From assembly GCA_937925715.1 (NCBI GenBank), contig CALAMG010000027.1:47116-111115 (forward strand): DNA of 64,000 bases. The letters are read 5' to 3'. Below, in pieces: positions 59,522-64,000 of the stretch. Source of the DNA: an uncultured Collinsella sp. (GTDB lineage Bacteria > Actinomycetota > Coriobacteriia > Coriobacteriales > Coriobacteriaceae). The stretch's first letter is position 1. Each line of letters starts with the position of its first letter. Both the position numbers and the translations under genes were made by a program. Below the pieces are notes generated by a model. That model was not told the DNA's origin, did not search any database, and saw nothing but the letters and a program-made list of their open reading frames with translations.

Positions 59522-59863
59522 AGGTCCTCCTTGTGTTAAAGCCCCCGAGCTCTTGGTCACTCGTAGGGCAAAAGCCAGAGTTTGTAGCACTCTATCACAA
59601 GCGGTAGCTACTGTCGCAGGGTAAAGCTAATAGATATTGCATATGCACAAAATTGACTACAGCTTGTATGGAGTCACTCAAAGATGCCAGTCTACCTGCA
59701 AATTATGCACGCGTTGAAAATGCATAAAGGTGTGAATGAGCTGCGTCTTTTATCGAATACTCTTACCTATCGGAGTTGTGTGCTTTTCCTGCATAAAGTG
59801 ATGGTTTGCGCACGTCAGCGTGGTATTCTAGACATACGTAAATTCGTATAAGTTGGAGGTAGC
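59522..59863. other. Divergent promoter region argS / carD-like
   Basis: About 340 bases, relatively AT-rich, with no gene. Promoters for both flanking genes are expected here. TTGCGC with TAGACA about 17 bases downstream (near 59811-59839) is a weak candidate for the rightward gene. Confidence 0.4.
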
Positions 59864-60349
59864 ATGTTCTCAATCGGTCAACACGTCATTCATCCGGGCC
59901 AGGGAGTCTGCACCGTCGTCGGTTTTAGGGACGATACGCCGCAGCCCATGCTGCTGCTCGAGACCAAGCAGGGACATGCGCAGACGATCCTCATGTACCC
60001 CGTGGCGCAGGCCGACCGTTTGCACGCCGCCATCTCGCAGCAAGATGCCGAGCACCTACTGAGCCACTATGACGAGCTGGAGTGCGACACCTTTACCGAG
60101 CGCAACAGCTCGCTTGAGGAGACGCACTTTAAGCAGCAGCTCAAGCTGGGCGCGCCCGAGACGGTCCGCGTGGCAAAGACCATGATGTACCGCATTCGCC
60201 AGGCCGAGGAAGCTGATAAAAAGCCCAGCTCCTACTACATGCGCGTACTCAAGGAAGCCAAGCGCCGCTCCATCGAGGAGTTCGCTGTGGCCTTGGGCGT
60301 CACCGAGGAGGCCGCCGAAGCCCGCCTAGCCCAAGCCGCCCTCAACTAA
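59864..60349 (+). CDS. CarD-family transcriptional regulator
   Basis: A 161-residue protein with the CarD/TRCF RNA-polymerase-interacting domain at the N-terminus (FSIGQHVIHPGQGVCTVVGF) and a helical C-terminal domain (YYMRVLKEAKRRSIEEFAVA). CarD-type proteins stabilise open complexes at rRNA and other promoters in actinobacteria. The ribosome site TTGGAGG lies 5 bases before the ATG. Confidence 0.88.
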   Translation: MFSIGQHVIHPGQGVCTVVGFRDDTPQPMLLLETKQGHAQTILMYPVAQADRLHAAISQQDAEHLLSHYDELECDTFTERNSSLEETHFKQQLKLGAPETVRVAKTMMYRIRQAEEADKKPSSYYMRVLKEAKRRSIEEFAVALGVTEEAAEARLAQAALN

Positions 60350-60361
60350 CCCAACCGCGCC

Positions 60362-60402
60362 AAAACCACCACAAAGGGGACAGGCACCTTTGTGGTGGTT
60401 TT
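60362..60402 (+). terminator. Repeated terminator hairpin, copy 1
   Basis: 41-base hairpin, arms AAAACCACCACAAAGG and its complement around GGACAGGCAC-type loop, ending in TTTT. An identical 41-base copy lies at 61072-61112. Confidence 0.9.
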
Positions 60403-60456
60403 CTTGTTCTAGTAGTATTCATTCTTATCGATACCCACGAGCACAAGGAGTCTCCT

Positions 60457-61056
60457 ATGGCAGAGCCGCTTACCGCCGGAATCACCCGCGACCGCGCGTT
60501 CGAACTGCTCAACGAGCACAACAAAGATCCGTTCCACATCACCCACGGCGAGACGGTCGAGGGCACCATGCGCTACTTTGCGCGCGAGTTCGACCCAGAG
60601 AACGAGGAGTTTTGGGGCATCGTCGGTCTGCTGCACGACCTGGATTGGGAGGAGCATGAGGACGACCCCATGAACCACACCATCTATGCTGCCGAGATTC
60701 TTGAGGGCGAAGGTGCGTCTCCCGAGCTCATTCGCGCCATCCAGACGCACACGTCGGACTTCAACACCTCGCTGCCCAAACCCGAGCTGCAGATGGAAAA
60801 GATCCTGTTTGCCTGCGATGAGCTCACCGGCCTGATCGGCGCTGCAGTCATCATGCGCCCGAGCAAGAGCGTTATGGACTTTACGACCAAGTCGCTCAAG
60901 AAGAAGTTCAAGGACAAGCGCTTTGCCGCCGGCTGCTCGCGCGACGTGATTTCGCAGGGCGCCGAGATGTTGGGCTGGGAGCTCCCCGAGCTCTTTGACC
61001 GCACCATCGCGGCCATGCAGTCCTTCGCCCCCGACCGCGATACCTTCCAGGCCTAA
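60457..61056 (+). CDS. HD-domain phosphohydrolase
   Basis: A 199-residue protein with HD-domain residues in THGETVEGTM, GLLHDLDWEEHED and NHTIYAAEIL, a metal-dependent phosphohydrolase pattern. The substrate is unknown. It is framed by two identical terminator hairpins. Confidence 0.85.
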   Translation: MAEPLTAGITRDRAFELLNEHNKDPFHITHGETVEGTMRYFAREFDPENEEFWGIVGLLHDLDWEEHEDDPMNHTIYAAEILEGEGASPELIRAIQTHTSDFNTSLPKPELQMEKILFACDELTGLIGAAVIMRPSKSVMDFTTKSLKKKFKDKRFAAGCSRDVISQGAEMLGWELPELFDRTIAAMQSFAPDRDTFQA

Positions 61057-61071
61057 CCGTCAACGCCACCT

Positions 61072-61112
61072 AAAACCACCACAAAGGGGACAGGCACCTT
61101 TGTGGTGGTTTT
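61072..61112. terminator. Repeated terminator hairpin, copy 2
   Basis: Same 41 bases as 60362-60402. It lies between the convergent HD-domain gene and proA, so it can serve both. Confidence 0.9.
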
Positions 61113-61125
61113 TCTTGCGCGGGCG

Positions 61126-62412
61126 TTAGGGGCGGACCTGGCCGGTGCCGCGGAGCTTGTATTTGTAGGTGGTGAGGGCCTCGGCGGCAAAGGGGCCACG
61201 GGCGTGGAGCTTTTGGGTCGAGATGCCGATCTCGGCGCCCAGGCCAAACTCGCCGCCGTCGGTGAAGCGCGTGCTGGCGTTGGCATACACGGCCGAGGCA
61301 TCGACCGCATCCAGGAAGCGCTCGCAAGCATCCGTGTCCTCGGCAACGATGGCCTCGGAGTGCATCGTGCCGTAGCGGTTGATGTGTGCGATGGCCTCGT
61401 CCTCGTTTGCCACGACCTTCACGCTCATCTCGAGCGCCAGGTACTCGCGACCCCAGTCCTCCTCAGTCGCGGCGACGTAGTCATCACCCTCGGCAAGCCC
61501 GGCATCGGCGCATGCGGCGCAGGTTGCCTCGTCGCCGTGAATGAGCACGCCGTGGTCATGCAGCACGGTCACGACCGCGGGCAAAAACACATCGGCCACA
61601 GCACGGTCGACCAGCAGCGACTCGGCGGCATTGCACACGCCTACGCGCTGGGTCTTGGCATTAACGATAATGTTGAGCGCCTTATCAAAGTCGGCGGATT
61701 CATGCACGTAGATGTGGCAGTTGCCCGTGCCCGTCTCGATCACCGGCACAAGCGACTCGCGCACGCAGCGCTGGATCAGGCCTGCACCTCCGCGCGGAAT
61801 GAGTACGTCGACAATACCGCGGAGCTTCATGAGCTCGCCGGTGGCCTCGCGGTCGGTGGACTCGATCATCGACACGGCCTCGCGCGGGAAGCCCTTGGCC
61901 TCGAGCGCATCGGCCAGCAGCTCGGCGATCATGGCACACGAGTGATAGGCCAGCGAGCCGCCGCGTAGAATGCAGGCGTTGCCGGTACGGATGCAGATGC
62001 CTGCGGCGTCGGCCGTCACGTTGGGGCGCGCCTCGTAGACCATGGCGACCAGGCCCAACGGCACGCTCACGCGGGTCAGGTCCACACCGCTCGCAAGCAC
62101 ACGGTGGTCGAGCACGCGGCCGACGGGATCGGGCAGCTCGGCGAGCTTCTCCAAACCGGCGGCCATGCCCTCGACGCGCTCAGGCGTCAGCAGCAGACGG
62201 TCGAGCAGACCGGCCGAAGTGCCCGCATCGCGCGCGGCGGACATATCGAGCTCGTTAGCGGCGACGATAGAGTCGACACCGTTGCGCAGTGCTGCGGCCA
62301 TGGCGCGCACGGCCTCCTGACGCTGCTCATCGCTCGCCGTAGCAAGCGAGGCCGACGCTGCCTTGGCGGCAACGGCAAGATCGTGGACATACGTGGCTAT
62401 ATCGACCGACAT
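61126..62412 (-). CDS. proA: Gamma-glutamyl phosphate reductase
   Basis: A 428-residue aldehyde-dehydrogenase-fold enzyme that reduces glutamyl-5-phosphate to the semialdehyde in proline synthesis. The catalytic Cys is in QRVGVCNAAESLL. Other signatures are VPLGLVAMVYEARPNVTADA and IPRGGAGLIQRCV. No proB is adjacent within the window. A peptidase acting on N-terminal proline is divergent from it. Confidence 0.95.
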   Translation of the reverse strand: MSVDIATYVHDLAVAAKAASASLATASDEQRQEAVRAMAAALRNGVDSIVAANELDMSAARDAGTSAGLLDRLLLTPERVEGMAAGLEKLAELPDPVGRVLDHRVLASGVDLTRVSVPLGLVAMVYEARPNVTADAAGICIRTGNACILRGGSLAYHSCAMIAELLADALEAKGFPREAVSMIESTDREATGELMKLRGIVDVLIPRGGAGLIQRCVRESLVPVIETGTGNCHIYVHESADFDKALNIIVNAKTQRVGVCNAAESLLVDRAVADVFLPAVVTVLHDHGVLIHGDEATCAACADAGLAEGDDYVAATEEDWGREYLALEMSVKVVANEDEAIAHINRYGTMHSEAIVAEDTDACERFLDAVDASAVYANASTRFTDGGEFGLGAEIGISTQKLHARGPFAAEALTTYKYKLRGTGQVRP

Positions 62413-62524
62413 GGGCGGCCCTTTCTCCTAGAAGTTTGCAACCATGGTAGCCGATTTGCGCATGGCCTCGCCCGCGGCGGTAGAATTGGTCAACCCGAAA
62501 CACCGCAACGAACGGAAGACTCAC

Positions 62525-63943
62525 ATGGCCCTCATCACTTCGTACCACGTCCCCGGCCTTTACGTCGAGGATCACAGCATCGACGTCCCCCTTGACTGGC
62601 GCGGCCTGGAGCCGATGCTCCTGGCCGTCGGCAGCACCATGCGCCGCGGCGCTATGCCGGCACCCATCGCCGGCGCGCCCGAGAGCATCAAGCTCTTCTA
62701 CCGCGTGGTTTGCGCGCCCGACCGCATCAACGACGATCTGCCACTGCTCCTGTTTTTGCAGGGCGGCCCCGGCGGCGAGAGCCCGCGTCCGCTGTCGCCC
62801 ACAAGCGACGGCTGGATCGAGGAGGCCGTCAAGCACTTCCGCGTGGTCCTTCCCGACCAGCGCGGCACCGGACGCAGCAGCTGCGTGGACGGACGCACGA
62901 TCAAGGCACTGGGTGATCGCGCAACGGCCGCCGGCGCCGATACAGCACGCTCGCAGGCAGACTTCCTCAAGCGCCACCTCGCCAGTTCCATCGTGCGCGA
63001 TTTTGAATACCTGCGCCTAGTGGGCTTTGGCGGCAAGCCCTGGGTCACGCTCGGCCAGAGCTACGGCGGCTTTTTGACGTTGAGCTATCTGTCACTCTTC
63101 CCCGAGGGCGTGGCGGCAAGCTTTACCTGCGGCGGCATTCCGCACGTGCCGGCGAGCGCCAGCGAGGTCTACGCGCACACCTTCCCGCGCATGGCCGCCA
63201 AGACGCAGCAGTATTACGACCGCTACCCCGCCGACGTCGAGCGCGTGGCGGCTCTTGCCGACGCGCTTGAGGAGCAGAAGCCCGTGCTGCCCGACGGCTC
63301 GCCAATGACGGTGGAGCGCCTGCAACTTATGGGCAGCGACTTTGGCATGAAGCCGAGCTTTGAGCGCATGCATTGGATTATCGATCACGCTTTTGTTGAC
63401 GGCGACGGCACGCTGAGCTGCGGAACCTCGGTATCCGATAGCTTTTTGATGCGCGCCTTCGAGCGCACCAACACGCGTACAAACCCGCTGTATTGGACGC
63501 TGCAGGAGTTCATCTACGCCGACGGCGACACCATGCCCATTCGCTGGGCCGCGGCAGAAGAGAAAGCCCATCGTGCCGAGTTCGACACACTCGCACGCCC
63601 GCTCATGTTTACCGGCGAGGCCATGTTCCCGTGGATGTTTGAGCAGATGCCCGAGCTCAAGCCCTTCAAGCCTGCCATGGACCTGCTGATGGAAGACACC
63701 AGCTGGGACAAGATCTACGACCCGCAGCGACTGGCGTGCAACGAGGTGCCCCTGCAGGCCGCGGTGTATTTCGACGACATGTACGTGGATTCGGGCCTGC
63801 AGCTTGATACGCTCAGCCGCGTGGGCAACTCGCATGCCTGGGTGACCAACGAGTTCGAGCACGACGGTCTGCACGGCAGCGTGGTGTTCAAGCACCTCTT
63901 CGACGAAGCCCTCAACCGCGGAGACCTGCGCCGGATCTTCTAA
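62525..63943 (+). CDS. Proline iminopeptidase-like alpha/beta hydrolase (family S33)
   Basis: A 472-residue hydrolase. The oxyanion-hole segment is LFLQGGPGGESPRP, followed by VVLPDQRGTGRSS, and the nucleophile Ser is in TLGQSYGGFLTLSYL. Length and the large cap insertion resemble tricorn-interacting/prolyl aminopeptidases of Coriobacteriia and Actinobacteria. No signal peptide, so cytosolic. Start ATG 62525. It is divergent from proA, a sensible proline-metabolism pairing. Confidence 0.85.
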   Translation: MALITSYHVPGLYVEDHSIDVPLDWRGLEPMLLAVGSTMRRGAMPAPIAGAPESIKLFYRVVCAPDRINDDLPLLLFLQGGPGGESPRPLSPTSDGWIEEAVKHFRVVLPDQRGTGRSSCVDGRTIKALGDRATAAGADTARSQADFLKRHLASSIVRDFEYLRLVGFGGKPWVTLGQSYGGFLTLSYLSLFPEGVAASFTCGGIPHVPASASEVYAHTFPRMAAKTQQYYDRYPADVERVAALADALEEQKPVLPDGSPMTVERLQLMGSDFGMKPSFERMHWIIDHAFVDGDGTLSCGTSVSDSFLMRAFERTNTRTNPLYWTLQEFIYADGDTMPIRWAAAEEKAHRAEFDTLARPLMFTGEAMFPWMFEQMPELKPFKPAMDLLMEDTSWDKIYDPQRLACNEVPLQAAVYFDDMYVDSGLQLDTLSRVGNSHAWVTNEFEHDGLHGSVVFKHLFDEALNRGDLRRIF

Positions 63944-64000
63944 CAAAGGAGTGTCCCAAGCTGCCGGCAGAGACGATATGAGCAGGACATAAAAACATTG

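Noticed and set aside
57656..59539. 627-codon plus-strand frame opposite argS
   Set aside because: Shadow of argS, which has HIGH and KMSKS motifs.

Overview
The window is high-GC actinobacterial chromosome, most likely Collinsella or a close relative in the Coriobacteriia. The clues are the SufB-SufD-SufS-SufU order, a Rho factor with a very long basic N-terminal extension, a CarD-family regulator, a NifU-like/GGGtGRT pair, and overall codon and base usage. The genus call is from memory of gene content, not from a search.

Left chromosomal flank (1-10.66 kb): the 3' part of a suf iron-sulfur operon (sufB partial, sufD, sufS, sufU), a gene-poor stretch with a RAYT-type Y1 transposase, a NifU-like scaffold gene with a GGGtGRT gene, an FAD-dependent oxidoreductase and a dinD-like gene. 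Right flank (49.4-64 kb): two identical tRNA-Lys(CTT) genes, tRNA-His, an aminotransferase, a ROK sugar kinase, a VanZ-like protein, a lineage-specific membrane-anchored protein, rho, argS, a CarD-like gene, an HD-domain hydrolase, proA and a proline-iminopeptidase-like hydrolase.

Between them lies a complete-looking siphovirus-type prophage of about 38.7 kb, bounded by a 46-bp direct repeat (45/46 identical) of the 3' half of tRNA-Lys: attL 10661-10706, attR 49349-49394. On the plus strand at the right end are a repressor-like XRE gene, a DUF3644/HEPN-like cargo gene and a tyrosine integrase. Everything else runs leftward on the minus strand. A Cro-like gene is followed by an early region of tightly overlapping small genes, with a ParB-like protein, a second tyrosine recombinase, a replication-like protein, many zinc-ribbon proteins and a sigma-region-4-like regulator. 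Next comes a non-coding block with nine exact-period 10-bp repeats. The late operon then encodes HNH, ParB-DUF4417, a JAMM-like protein, terminase, portal, MuF-like, scaffold, capsid, connectors, tail tube, frameshifted tail chaperones, tape measure, tail tip, fibre, holin and endolysin.

The most striking system is a diversity-generating retroelement (DGR) at the distal tail end of the late operon. It has a C-type-lectin-like target protein with a variable repeat (VR), an Avd accessory gene, a template repeat (TR) and a DGR reverse transcriptase, all on the minus strand in the order target-avd-TR-RT. Over 129 aligned bases TR and VR differ at 8 positions, and all 8 are adenines in the template strand. 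That pattern is the signature of adenine-directed mutagenic retrohoming and suggests the phage diversifies its receptor-binding tip. Other notable signals are an A-AAA-AAC frameshift site, a dispersed CAGTTG-plus-palindrome element, a 17-bp-arm cruciform upstream of parB, two full-length integrases in one prophage, and tandem tRNA-3'-end/terminator relics at attL.
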